Assembly: GCA_029194535.1 (NCBI GenBank)
Contig: JARFXR010000001.1
Coordinates: 2,302,721 to 2,366,720 of the forward strand
Direction of reading: 5' to 3'
Origin: Nitrospira sp.
GTDB taxonomy: Bacteria > Nitrospirota > Nitrospiria > Nitrospirales > Nitrospiraceae
DNA: 64,000 nucleotides
This document shows, piece by piece, positions 35,585 to 44,553 of the stretch. The translations under genes and the position numbers were made by a program. A model generated the notes under the pieces. The model was given only the letters and a program-made list of their open reading frames with translations. It searched no databases and was not told the origin of the DNA. Numbering within the stretch: position 1 is the stretch's first letter; each line of letters starts with the position of its first letter.

Positions 35585-36946
35585 TCAGCGCGGCGGAGCA
35601 CACTGAGGCGGGCGCTCGGGTGGTCTGGTATCGCGGCCCTTCCCAGCCCTCACCTCGATACGGCCCAATCCCTTGACGTTCGCGCAAAGATCCCCGAGTC
35701 CTGGAGTGAGCAGCCGAAACGGCCCCCCCTTCGATTCAGGGAGCGACTTACCGTCGAGTTCGTACAGGATGAACCCGTATTCTTTGGCTTGCGGCAGCGT
35801 GAGCGTCGCCGCATACTTACCGTCGAAGGAATGGAAGGTGACGTGATCGGCCCCCAGGGAAAGGGCCGGCAGCTCGAGCAATCCATTGACTCGAATCGCC
35901 CGACCGTGCATGCCGGGCATGATCGTGCCGATGTCTTCCACCTGGTGCTCCGCCGGCAACTGGCGCAGAGTCGATCGCTCCAACGACACAGCTTGAACGA
36001 CGGCGCCGTCGATGCGGACGACCTCCGGGCCGCTCTTCGCCTTTTCCGTGATGGTCTTGATCATGGCGGTCAACGCTTCATTCACGGGTGTGGGGATGCC
36101 GAACGTCCGGCCTTGATCCACAATGTAACCGTTCAGATTCCGAATCTCGGTACGCCGCCCGGCTTTCCAATCATCGTACATCGAGGTATGAATGTCCCGA
36201 ATCTCCTCTGTCCATTTCACGACTCGATCCGCCATATCCGGCGGCAGCGGTACTTTCACAGCGGCCGAGACCGCCGCGACCTCCCCGACGATCTGGCGGA
36301 TAACGCCCGTCATTTCTGGATGATCCAATGCCTGCGCGACCTTGTCGTCGATCAAGACGGTGATCGGATTGAAGACGCAGTTCCAGCACATCTTTTCCCA
36401 CTTGCTGCGCCGGATATCCTTGGACAGCTGACAGGGCACGCCCGCCGCGGCGAATACATCACGAATGCGCAGCAGACGTTCGCTCTCGTGTCCCATCAAT
36501 TCCCCGATGGCGACCGCCCCTTTCTTGTAGTGGTCGATAACACCCGGCTCCGCGATCTTGGAATAGATGAAGGCCACCCCGCCGACCACGCAGTCTCGCT
36601 TGAGGCGGGCAAGGATGCGGTCTTCGGTGTCGATCCCGTTTTGAAGCGTGAGCAGCACCGTGTGGTCGTCGATCACCGGCTCGAGTTGGTCCATCACCTC
36701 GTCGAGATCATAGGCCTTCACGCCAAGGATGATAAGATCCGGTCGTGGAAGGTCTCGAGGATCGGAGGATGCTCGAGGGCGCACCGTGACAGTGCCGCCC
36801 GCGCTCCGCACCGTCAATCCATGCTGTTTGACGGCGGAGAGCGTCTTGGGCCGCAGGAGGAAAGTCACGTCCGGATTCGCCTTGGCCAGTTGGACGCCGA
36901 AGTAGCCTCCGACCGAACCAGCGCCGACTACCATGATGTGTGTCAT
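35585..36946 (-). CDS. Ketopantoate reductase-like protein fused to a molybdopterin-domain-like tail
   Basis: The start at 36946 leads directly into the NADP-binding loop (VVGAGSVGGYFG). Residues 1-320 follow the ApbA/PanE layout (LTLQNGIDTEDRI, then VNEALTAMIKTI), the reductase that makes pantoate. About 130 further residues resemble the sulfite oxidase-type molybdopterin-binding fold: VTFHSFDGKYAATLTLPQA, GFILYELDGKSLPESKGGP, RLLTPGLGDLCANVKGLGRI. The total of 453 residues is well above the usual 300 for PanE. Whether the tail binds a cofactor is unknown. The longer open frame to 37267 overlaps the sirtuin gene and has no conserved content. It is convergent with the MATE gene. Confidence 0.82.
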   Translation of the reverse strand: MTHIMVVGAGSVGGYFGVQLAKANPDVTFLLRPKTLSAVKQHGLTVRSAGGTVTVRPRASSDPRDLPRPDLIILGVKAYDLDEVMDQLEPVIDDHTVLLTLQNGIDTEDRILARLKRDCVVGGVAFIYSKIAEPGVIDHYKKGAVAIGELMGHESERLLRIRDVFAAAGVPCQLSKDIRRSKWEKMCWNCVFNPITVLIDDKVAQALDHPEMTGVIRQIVGEVAAVSAAVKVPLPPDMADRVVKWTEEIRDIHTSMYDDWKAGRRTEIRNLNGYIVDQGRTFGIPTPVNEALTAMIKTITEKAKSGPEVVRIDGAVVQAVSLERSTLRQLPAEHQVEDIGTIMPGMHGRAIRVNGLLELPALSLGADHVTFHSFDGKYAATLTLPQAKEYGFILYELDGKSLPESKGGPFRLLTPGLGDLCANVKGLGRIEVRAGKGRDTRPPERPPQCAPPR

Positions 36947-37037
36947 GCCGTCCCCGGTAATTGCCTTCACTGTGCCGCTACTATAACATGGTGCGCACGA
37001 TGACGCAGCGCTCGGCGTCCGGAACGAGAACGCTCCC

Positions 37038-37757
37038 TTGAAGTCGGACCTCGCCATCCTAAAGTCCACACTCGCCGCAGCCGAGGCCGTCACCGTGTTG
37101 ACCGGCGCGGGCATCTCCTCGGACAGCGGGGTGCCGACGTTTCGCGGCAACGACGGATTGTGGCGTAACTTCCGAGCGGAGGACCTCGCCACACCCGAAG
37201 CCTTTGCCCGCGATCCGCGGCTGGTCTGGGAATGGTACAACTGGCGCAGAGAGCTCATCGCCTCCAAGCAGCCGAATCCGGCTCACCACGCCGTCGCGGA
37301 GCTTGAACGACGAGCCGGCTGCTTTTGGCTTATCACGCAGAACATCGACGGACTACACCGATCCGCCGGATCGGAACAACTCACGGAAATCCACGGCAAC
37401 ATTTGGATGGTCCGCTGCACCTCCTGCGGGCGGATCGAAGAAAATCGTGCCGTCCCGATACCACTGCTCCCTCTCTGTCGGCACTGCAGCGGTCTCCTGC
37501 GCCCGCATATCGTCTGGTTCGGTGAGCCGCTCCGGCATGAAGACCTCACGCAATGCGACGCAGCGCTCAACCGGTGCGACCTCCTGCTCGTGATCGGAAC
37601 ATCCGGAGTCGTCTATCCGGCGGCCGGATTCGCGGCGGTAGCCAAGAAGGCCGGTGCGTTCGTGGCGGAAATCAATCCGGAGCCGACGCCGCAATCCGAG
37701 CTTGTCAACCTGGTCCTGCGCGGCCGCGCCAAGGAGATCGTGCCGCTTCTGCTATAG
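37038..37757 (+). CDS. NAD-dependent protein deacylase (SIR2 family, CobB-like)
   Basis: The protein is 239 residues with sirtuin motifs in order: GAGISSDSGVPTFRG (NAD-binding), TQNIDGLHRSAGS, the catalytic His in EIHGNIW, and four zinc Cys in CTSCGRI and CRHCSG. IGTSGVVYPAAGF and EINPEPTP complete the NAD site. It removes acyl groups from lysines using NAD. The TTG at 37038 is the only start that keeps the full N-terminus. It overlaps the end of the convergent HAD gene by six bases. Confidence 0.92.
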   Translation: MKSDLAILKSTLAAAEAVTVLTGAGISSDSGVPTFRGNDGLWRNFRAEDLATPEAFARDPRLVWEWYNWRRELIASKQPNPAHHAVAELERRAGCFWLITQNIDGLHRSAGSEQLTEIHGNIWMVRCTSCGRIEENRAVPIPLLPLCRHCSGLLRPHIVWFGEPLRHEDLTQCDAALNRCDLLLVIGTSGVVYPAAGFAAVAKKAGAFVAEINPEPTPQSELVNLVLRGRAKEIVPLLL

Positions 37758-38471
37758 ACCGGCCAGATAGGCGGGAATTTCGTCGAGTGTTCTGATCGTC
37801 GGCAAGTTCGAGCCTTGATATCGGCCGCATCGGTCAAGGAGAAGCGCGTTCAACCCCGCCTTCGCTGCCCCCTCCGCATCGTCCCTCGGGCTGTCTCCCA
37901 CATGGAGCGCCTCGCCCGGATCCACCGCATGCTTGTCGATCGCCAGCCGGAAGATCTTGGCCGAAGGTTTTGCCGCGCGCGCGAGGCTGGAAATCGTCAC
38001 TGTATCGAACGCCTGCGCGATCTCCAGCCCCCGCAACAGGGCGAAGATGCGTGAATCGAAATTGGAAATGATACCGAGTTCGACGCCCTGCGTCCGCAAC
38101 CGATCCAATGTCGCCCGCGTCTCGGGAAACAGCCTCCAGGAGGTCGGATTTTCGAAGACGTCGAAGACCCGGTCGAAAAAGTCGTCGAACCGCTCAAAAA
38201 GTCCTACTCGATAGAAGACGCTGTGGACGATATCGAACCACCAAAGACGTTCACTTTGCTTGATCTGCGCAGGTTCAGTCGCGGCAAAGACCGGCGGTGG
38301 CGCTTCGCGAAACGCCCGGCTGAACGCCTGTTTGATCGCCGTCAGGGAATCACTCGTTTCCTTGAATCCAAACTCCACCGCATGGCGGAGATAGATTTCT
38401 TCCACCGCCCCGTTCACGTGGAACAGGGTGTCGGCTGCATCAAAAAAGACGACTCGCACCCGCGTGCTCAT
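37752..38471 (-). CDS. HAD-superfamily hydrolase (HAD-IA type)
   Basis: The protein is about 239 residues with the HAD fold and a helical cap. Motif I is FFDAADTLF: the nucleophile Asp is present, but the third position is Ala rather than Asp, as in haloacid-dehalogenase- or HDHD3-like members (DAxGT). Motif II is IISNFDSR, the motif III Lys is in RAAKPSAKIF, and motif IV is HVGDSPRDDAEGA. It is a phosphatase or dehalogenase of unknown substrate. The ATG at 38471 is preferred to a TTG at 38477. Confidence 0.88.
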   Translation of the reverse strand: MSTRVRVVFFDAADTLFHVNGAVEEIYLRHAVEFGFKETSDSLTAIKQAFSRAFREAPPPVFAATEPAQIKQSERLWWFDIVHSVFYRVGLFERFDDFFDRVFDVFENPTSWRLFPETRATLDRLRTQGVELGIISNFDSRIFALLRGLEIAQAFDTVTISSLARAAKPSAKIFRLAIDKHAVDPGEALHVGDSPRDDAEGAAKAGLNALLLDRCGRYQGSNLPTIRTLDEIPAYLAGL

Positions 38472-38525
38472 CGGCAATTCTCAACGGAGGATGGAGCAAG
38501 AAGCAGCATCGATCGGCCATTTTCT

Positions 38526-38554
38526 TGACAAAGAATATGCCCCCTGCTAGCTTC
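38526..38554 (+). promoter_or_regulatory. Candidate promoter of the receiver-domain gene
   Basis: TTGACA (38526-38531) is followed after 17 bases by TAGCTT (38549-38554), a poor -10. It lies 30 bases before the GTG start with its GGAGG site. Confidence 0.4.
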
Positions 38555-38583
38555 GATATAGTTCAATAAAATTGGAGGGTTGT

Positions 38584-39726
38584 GTGTCATCCACCATCTT
38601 CATTATCGACAGCAGCCCGGCCGTGCGTCGCATGGTCGAACAGATCTCCACGCCTGAAGGCTACGAAGTCATTGGTTTCCAGGACGGTCCGACGGCCCTG
38701 GAGGCTGCCCGCAAGCAAGGTCCCAATCTGATTATCGCCGATTATCACCTCGACAACATGACCTTTTCTGGATTCTGCAAGGAAGTTCACAAGCTGGATA
38801 CGCTTTCCGAGACCTTCATCATTTCCCTGGTCGGCGCGGCGGATCGCCTCGATGAATCTCATTTGCGGGCTCTGGGCGTCAAGGCGTTCCTCAAGAAGCC
38901 GTTTCAAACCGAGCACCTGCTCGATCTCATCAAAGATCTCGATCGCAGCAAGCCGGCACCGGCGAATGGGACCAAGAAGAAGCGGCGCGTATGGCCGCCG
39001 ATGTCCAGCGCCACCGATTCCGATGACGATGATGTCACCGGCTCCCTTGCCGATGACGACCAGACCGGAGAAATTGTCGCCCAGGTGATACCGCCGCCCG
39101 TACAGAAGGAAGCTGCCATGACCTCCACTCCCTCGGCCAAGACCCCGGCTCCCGAACCCGAAGACCCGATTAAAGGGCTATTCGGACAGCTCATGCAATC
39201 CATGACGGAAAAGGCGGAGACGAAAATCGCGGACATCCTACCGGGCATGATCGCCAAAGACCTGGCCGTGCAGGTATCCAAAGCGGTCGAGGTCGAAGCA
39301 AAGCAGCAACTGGCTGCGACGCTCACGCAGGAACGGTTGGCCGAACTCCTGGAGCCGTTGATCAAGAAAGAATTGCCCAATGTGCTCTCCCGGGAATTGC
39401 CGGCGCTCGAACCGATCCTCCGAAACGGCCTTGTCGAAATCGCGACTCCATTGATCAAGGACCAGGTCGATCTGCTGGTCCGGGAACAGGAAGAAGCCAT
39501 CAAGGTCGCCGTGCCCGCGGCCTTGCGGGAACACCTGAGATCAATCGACGACGAGATCACACAAGAGATACGGAAAACGGCAACCGCAAAAGCGGAGGCG
39601 TTGGCCGAGGACTTGGTCCGCGCAGCGGCGAACGACCACGTTCAGCAGACGGTGTTGGAGCTGGTTCCCGGAATTGCCGAAGAGCAGGTCAAGAACGAAC
39701 TCAAACGACTGACCGAAGCCGCATGA
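38584..39726 (+). CDS. Receiver-domain protein with long helical C-terminal region
   Basis: The GTG start at 38584 follows GGAGGG. Residues 1-120 are a CheY-like receiver with phosphoacceptor Asp53 (IIADYHLD) and Lys (FLKKPF). The usual acidic pair is reduced to one Asp (FIIDSSP), so phosphorylation may be altered. A Lys/Arg-rich and then acidic linker (about 125-200) joins a long helical C-terminus (about 210-380) with repeated patterns such as LAVQVSKAVEVEAKQQLAAT and VPAALREHLRSIDDEI. The second part is a possible coiled-coil scaffold. There is no DNA-binding domain. The layout resembles gliding or polarity regulators only in a general way. Confidence 0.85.
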   Translation: MSSTIFIIDSSPAVRRMVEQISTPEGYEVIGFQDGPTALEAARKQGPNLIIADYHLDNMTFSGFCKEVHKLDTLSETFIISLVGAADRLDESHLRALGVKAFLKKPFQTEHLLDLIKDLDRSKPAPANGTKKKRRVWPPMSSATDSDDDDVTGSLADDDQTGEIVAQVIPPPVQKEAAMTSTPSAKTPAPEPEDPIKGLFGQLMQSMTEKAETKIADILPGMIAKDLAVQVSKAVEVEAKQQLAATLTQERLAELLEPLIKKELPNVLSRELPALEPILRNGLVEIATPLIKDQVDLLVREQEEAIKVAVPAALREHLRSIDDEITQEIRKTATAKAEALAEDLVRAAANDHVQQTVLELVPGIAEEQVKNELKRLTEAA

Positions 39727-39742
39727 CGGTCAGAGACAACCG

Positions 39743-39856
39743 CTAGCCCCTCTTTCCCTTTTTACCACGCCGAGCCTGAGCCAGCGCCTTCATCCGCTTC
39801 ACATTCTTACGGTGCTTCTTCCTCGTCTTACGATCCTTTTCTCGACCGGTGGCCAT
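39743..39856 (-). CDS. Very basic 37-residue hypothetical protein
   Basis: A strong GGGAGAG site precedes the ATG at 39856. The 37 residues are nearly half Lys or Arg (ATGREKDRKTRKKHRKNVKR). It may bind nucleic acid or a ribosome. It is shorter than most annotation cut-offs. It lies between the receiver gene and valS, on the opposite strand. Confidence 0.55.
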   Translation of the reverse strand: MATGREKDRKTRKKHRKNVKRMKALAQARRGKKGKRG

Positions 39857-40031
39857 GGATGCTCTCCCTACTGACTGAAGAGATGTGTGAATTCCAACCG
39901 GAACTCCTTCCGGCTCGCTGCGCGACTGTATAGCACAGGGACTCCGGCTGCTCAAGCATGCGCGCCCCGCTGGAATCTTGAGAGGGGTTCATCCGCATGC
40001 TAAGATGCGTCCGCCTATTGCAACGGCATGC

Positions 40032-42800
40032 ATGACGACCCGCCAACTCGACAAGACCTACGACCCCAAAACGGTGGAGGCACGGTGGTACCAAACATGG
40101 ATCGACCGAGGCTATTTCCACACGTCGCCTGACCGCCCCGGCCGGCCCTATTCCATCGTCATTCCTCCGCCGAACGTCACGGGCTCGCTGCACGTCGGCC
40201 ATGCGCTGAATCATTCCCTCCAGGACATTCTGATCCGTTGGCGGCGGATGCAGGGACGAAACACGCTGTGGCTTCCCGGCACCGATCACGCCGGCATCGC
40301 CACCCAAAACGTCGTGGAGAAGCAACTGCTGGCGGAGGGATCGTCCAGGGAAACGCTCGGCCGCGAACGCTTCATTGAACGAGTCTGGCAGTGGAAGGCC
40401 ACGTCAGGAAACAAGATCATCAACCAGCAGAAACAGCTCGGCGAGTCCTGCGATTGGGACCGGCTCCGCTTCACAATGGATGAAGGACTCTCGAAAGCCG
40501 TCACCGAGGTGTTCGTCCGCCTCCACGAAGACGGACTGATGTACCGAGGCGAACGGCTCATCAATTGGTGTCCGCGCTGTCTGACCGCCCTATCGGACAT
40601 TGAGGTCGAGCATGAGGAGGTCAAGGGCAAGCTCTATCACATCCGCTACCCGCTGGCGGACGAGCCCGCCCTGTCGCTGACGGTCGCCACGACAAGACCA
40701 GAGACCCTGTTGGGTGATATGGCCGTGGCGGTCCATCCCGAGGATCGCCGCCATCGCCACCTGGTGGGGCGCCATGTCTTGCTCCCCCTCACCGCGCGCC
40801 GGATTCCGGTCGTCGCCGATCCGATGCTGGTCGATTTAGAATTCGGGACCGGGGCGGTCAAGATCACCCCCGCACATGACTTCAACGACTTTGAAGCCGG
40901 CGAACGACATCGACTTCCGCGGCTCTCCCTATACGACGAACAGGCCAGAATGGATTCTTCCGGATTGCGTGAAGCCCAAGTGGAGGATGACCTCCGCAGT
41001 CAACTGGAAGGGAAGCCGGTCCAGAAAGCCAGGGCGCTGATCGTCACCGCACTCACCGAGTATGGCCTTCTTGAGAAAACCGAGGACCACAAAATGGCCC
41101 TCGGTCATTGCTATCGCTGCAAGACGATCGTCGAGCCCTATCTGTCTCCCCAGTGGTTCGTGAAAATCCATCCGCTCGCGGAGCCGGCCATCCAGGCGGT
41201 AGAAACCGGAAAAATTCGGATAATCCCCGAGGGGTGGAAAAACAACTATCTCGGCTGGATGAGGGAGATCAAGGATTGGTGCGTGTCGCGGCAAATCTGG
41301 TGGGGGCACCAGATCCCGGCCTGGTATTGCCTGGCGTGCAACGCCGGCTCGATTTTCACGCATCAGATCCAGGGACCTTCCGGCGAAACAGGCGGCCGCG
41401 AGAGGCTCGTCCTCTCCAAGACTGCCCGCCCGATCGTCGCGCGTTCCGCCCCCGCGAATTGCTCTACCTGCGGGGGCGTGAAACTGCTGCGCGATCCCGA
41501 CGTGCTCGACACATGGTTCTCGTCCGGTCTCTGGCCGTTCTCGACCTTCGGATGGCCCGATCAGACACCTGAACTGAAGACCTACTACCCCACCTCGACG
41601 TTGGTAACCGGCCTCGACATCCTCTTTTTCTGGGTCGCCCGCATGATCATGCTCGGACTGAAGTTCATGGGAGATGTGCCCTTTCGCGACGTCTACATTC
41701 ACGCCCTCGTGCGGGATGCCGAGGGACAGAAGATGAGCAAATCGAAAGGCAATGTAATTGATCCGCTTCACGTGATGGACCAATACGGCACCGATGCGCT
41801 GCGCTTTACGCTGGCTTCGATGGCATCCCCCGGTCGTGATGTTCGTCTCGCCGAAGACCGGATCGAAGGGTACCGAAATTTCGCGAACAAGATCTGGAAC
41901 GCAGCTCGTTTTGCCCATATGCATCTCGACAAGCCCCGCAAGTCGAAGCCCGTTTCCGAGCGATCCTTTCCCGATCGCTGGGTCATGAGCCGCCTGAACC
42001 ACACCGTCCAGCTCGTCAGCAACGAGTTGGAGACCTACCGTTTCGATCGGGCGTCCATGGCGCTGTATCAGTTCATCTGGCATGAGTACTGTGACTGGTA
42101 CCTGGAGCTGATCAAACCTGCGCTTCAAGAGGCGGCGACGGACGAGGCACAAGCGACCAGGCAGACGCTCGCCGACACACTCGAGACGATCATGCGCCTC
42201 CTACATCCGTTCATGCCTTTCCTCACAGAGGAGATTTGGCAGGCTCTCCCCCACGAAGGGGACAGCGTCATGACGAAGCCGTATCCGGTTCCCGTCGCTT
42301 CTTGGGCGGCGCCCGACATGGAGGAGCGCTTTACGCTGCTCGACCAGACCGTGAGTCTGCTCCGCACCGCGCGGGCGCTGCTGAGCTATCCTCCGGCGCA
42401 GCCGATCCGATTCGTCGTCACGCACGACGACCCGGTCCGGCGGCGACAGGTGGAGGCCCTTCATCCGTACATTGCGCATCTGGGTCGAGGAACGATCGAG
42501 CCGGATCCAAACGTCTCGATCGTCAAGCGGCTGCGGATGGTCACGGAAGGGCTCGCCGTCGCGGTCACGGTGGCCGACGACGTCGATGTCCAAAAAGCGC
42601 TGGATCGCCTCCTCAAGCAGCAGGACGAGCAGGCCAAGGAGATCGGTCGGTTGCAAGGAAAATTGGGCAACGCGGAATTTAGCGCCAAGGCGCCGCCCGA
42701 AGTCATTGCCGACCACCAGCAGCGACTCCGCACACTCCGCGGCGACCAGAGCATCCTCGCCAGCAGTGCCACTCAGCTGCGGGCGATGCTGGAAGCCTGA
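40032..42800 (+). CDS. valS: Valine--tRNA ligase
   Basis: This class I synthetase of about 922 residues charges tRNA-Val. The HIGH motif is HVGH (54-57, in NVTGSLHVGHAL) and KMSKS begins at Lys567 (QKMSKSKGN). The editing domain lies between them (ATTRPETLLGD, GTGAVKITPAHD). The C-terminal arm is a coiled coil (LLKQQDEQAKEIGRLQGKLG) as in bacterial ValRS. The ATG at 40032 was chosen because the conserved N-terminus (YDPKTVEARWY) starts just after it. It opens a valS-nadC-birA-coaX run with gaps of 2-11 bases. Confidence 0.97.
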   Translation: MTTRQLDKTYDPKTVEARWYQTWIDRGYFHTSPDRPGRPYSIVIPPPNVTGSLHVGHALNHSLQDILIRWRRMQGRNTLWLPGTDHAGIATQNVVEKQLLAEGSSRETLGRERFIERVWQWKATSGNKIINQQKQLGESCDWDRLRFTMDEGLSKAVTEVFVRLHEDGLMYRGERLINWCPRCLTALSDIEVEHEEVKGKLYHIRYPLADEPALSLTVATTRPETLLGDMAVAVHPEDRRHRHLVGRHVLLPLTARRIPVVADPMLVDLEFGTGAVKITPAHDFNDFEAGERHRLPRLSLYDEQARMDSSGLREAQVEDDLRSQLEGKPVQKARALIVTALTEYGLLEKTEDHKMALGHCYRCKTIVEPYLSPQWFVKIHPLAEPAIQAVETGKIRIIPEGWKNNYLGWMREIKDWCVSRQIWWGHQIPAWYCLACNAGSIFTHQIQGPSGETGGRERLVLSKTARPIVARSAPANCSTCGGVKLLRDPDVLDTWFSSGLWPFSTFGWPDQTPELKTYYPTSTLVTGLDILFFWVARMIMLGLKFMGDVPFRDVYIHALVRDAEGQKMSKSKGNVIDPLHVMDQYGTDALRFTLASMASPGRDVRLAEDRIEGYRNFANKIWNAARFAHMHLDKPRKSKPVSERSFPDRWVMSRLNHTVQLVSNELETYRFDRASMALYQFIWHEYCDWYLELIKPALQEAATDEAQATRQTLADTLETIMRLLHPFMPFLTEEIWQALPHEGDSVMTKPYPVPVASWAAPDMEERFTLLDQTVSLLRTARALLSYPPAQPIRFVVTHDDPVRRRQVEALHPYIAHLGRGTIEPDPNVSIVKRLRMVTEGLAVAVTVADDVDVQKALDRLLKQQDEQAKEIGRLQGKLGNAEFSAKAPPEVIADHQQRLRTLRGDQSILASSATQLRAMLEA

Positions 42801-42802
42801 CG

Positions 42803-43681
42803 ATGGTGCCTCCGCCGGCTGCAGACATCAGGCGTGCGGTCCGCATGGGAATCGTCGAGGATCTCGCTGAAGGAGACGTCACGACAGAGTGTCTGTTCTC
42901 CGTCCCGATTGAAGCCCGTGCCCGCATCGTCGCTCAAGAAGAGATCGTGGTCGCGGGCATGACTCCCGCGGTACAAACCTTTCTGGCGGTCGATCCTTCG
43001 CTTCGATTATCCGTGGTCAGGCGCGACGGCACGCCGGCCAAGGCCGGCGACGTCCTCATGACCATCACGGGTGACGGGCGGTCGATTCTCAGGGCGGAGC
43101 GAGTTGCGCTGAATTTTCTCCAGCATCTCTCCGGCATCGCCACGCTGACTCGCCGGTTCTGTCGCGCCGTGCAAGGGTACTCCGTCAGCATCATGGATAC
43201 GCGCAAGACGCTTCCGGGATGGAGAACGATCCAGAAGTGGGCGGTGGCCATGGGTGGCGGCGTCAACCATCGCCGGTCCCTAGCGGACGGCCTGCTCATC
43301 AAGGACAATCATCTGGCCCTCCTGCGTGGCAAACGGGCGCCTATTTTGAGTGCGTGCCTGGTTGCCAGAGCCGGAGCACGGCCCAGGAAACCGGTGATCG
43401 TGGAAGTGGAGTCGATCCGGCACGTCAAACAGGCGCTGGAGGGCAAAGCCGACATCATTTTGTTGGACAACATGTCCGTCACCGAAGTCAGAAAATCCGT
43501 CAAACTGATCGCCGGCCGTGCGCTGGTCGAAGTCTCGGGCGGGATCACCCTCAAGAATGTACGCGCCATGGCGGCGGCCGGAGCCGATCGTATCTCTATC
43601 GGCGCACTCACCCACTCGGCTCCCGCCGCGACATTGAGCCTGGAACTGAAGGCCGCGTCGCACACGAAAAGGCGATCCTGA
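42803..43681 (+). CDS. nadC: Nicotinate-nucleotide pyrophosphorylase (carboxylating)
   Basis: NadC converts quinolinate and PRPP to nicotinate mononucleotide in NAD synthesis. At 292 residues it is full length. Motifs: ERVALNFLQHLSGIATLTRR, DTRKTLPGWRTIQKWAV (PRPP region; LPGWR, where LPGLR is usual) and GGVNHRRSLADGLLIKDNH. VEVESIRHVKQAL and SGGITLKNVRAMAAAGADRI complete the barrel. It starts two bases after valS and precedes birA by three bases. Confidence 0.96.
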   Translation: MVPPPAADIRRAVRMGIVEDLAEGDVTTECLFSVPIEARARIVAQEEIVVAGMTPAVQTFLAVDPSLRLSVVRRDGTPAKAGDVLMTITGDGRSILRAERVALNFLQHLSGIATLTRRFCRAVQGYSVSIMDTRKTLPGWRTIQKWAVAMGGGVNHRRSLADGLLIKDNHLALLRGKRAPILSACLVARAGARPRKPVIVEVESIRHVKQALEGKADIILLDNMSVTEVRKSVKLIAGRALVEVSGGITLKNVRAMAAAGADRISIGALTHSAPAATLSLELKAASHTKRRS

Positions 43682-43684
43682 CCG

Positions 43685-44542
43685 GTGACGCCACTCTCAC
43701 CTCCGCTCACTCGCGACGGTATCCGAAGTCTGCTCGCCACCGAGGCGTTCGGCGCCAGAATTGAACTCCATCAGCAAGTGGATTCGACGAACCGGGAGGC
43801 ATTCGCACTGGCTCAGGCAGGAGCGGAGCACGGGACGGTCGTCGTGGCCGAAGAGCAGACACAGGGACGCGGTCGCTTGGGACGCACCTGGTTTTCCCCT
43901 CCGGGAGTCAACCTCTATTGTTCTGTGATCGTCAAGACCTCGGTGCCGCCGACGCGCTTCTCTCAATGGCTGTCCTGGCTGCCCCTGGCGACCGCCCTCG
44001 GCGCCGCGGAGGCGATTGAAGTAGCGGCCTGGCTTCAGACGACACTGAAGTGGCCAAACGATCTGTTGGTCCAGGAGCGCAAGATCGGAGGAATCCTCTG
44101 CGAGAGCGGTTCCACCGCCTCGTCCGGCTCGTTTCAGGTGATCGGAATCGGGCTCAACGTCAACGGCACCAGCGATGATTTTCCTCCAGAACTCCGAGCT
44201 GTCTCCACCACAATCCGTCAGGAAACCGGTCGTCTGCTGGACCGCCATCATCTGGTGAGCCGACTGCTCCTCGAACTCGAGCATTGTTTGGTTGAATTGA
44301 CGGCTGAAGGCAGCCGGCGGATCGCTATGGCTTACGCACGCCGGTGCGTCACTTTGGGGCGCCGTGTCCGAGTTTCGCTCGCCGGAGGAGAGGAATTCAC
44401 CGGAATCGCCAAGACCATTGGGACGGACGGCTCCCTGCAAGTCGTCAGAGACACCCTCTCGACGGGCAGACGGCGTCCCGACATTCGCTCCCTTCGCGCA
44501 GCGGACATCGTTCACGTGCGGCCTGGAGAAACTGCAGGATAG
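43685..44542 (+). CDS. birA: Biotin--[acetyl-CoA-carboxylase] ligase, group I
   Basis: The enzyme activates biotin as biotinyl-AMP and attaches it to carboxylase carrier protein. The GTG start at 43685 gives 285 residues. The biotin-binding loop GRGRLGRTW and LKWPNDLLVQERKIGGILCE are clear. It has no N-terminal helix-turn-helix, so it should not act as a repressor, unlike E. coli BirA. The C-terminal SH3-like domain ends around AADIVHVR. It sits between nadC and coaX in one operon of cofactor genes. Confidence 0.95.
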   Translation: MTPLSPPLTRDGIRSLLATEAFGARIELHQQVDSTNREAFALAQAGAEHGTVVVAEEQTQGRGRLGRTWFSPPGVNLYCSVIVKTSVPPTRFSQWLSWLPLATALGAAEAIEVAAWLQTTLKWPNDLLVQERKIGGILCESGSTASSGSFQVIGIGLNVNGTSDDFPPELRAVSTTIRQETGRLLDRHHLVSRLLLELEHCLVELTAEGSRRIAMAYARRCVTLGRRVRVSLAGGEEFTGIAKTIGTDGSLQVVRDTLSTGRRRPDIRSLRAADIVHVRPGETAG

Positions 44543-44553
44543 TGCCGTACAAT

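Noticed and set aside
35417-37003. Plus-strand open frame (528 residues) over the MATE 3' end and the PanE-like gene
   Set aside because: Shadow frame; the PanE-like gene on the minus strand has clear motifs.
36947-37267. N-terminal extension of the PanE-like protein
   Set aside because: It overlaps the sirtuin gene, and the NADP loop starts right after the ATG at 36946.
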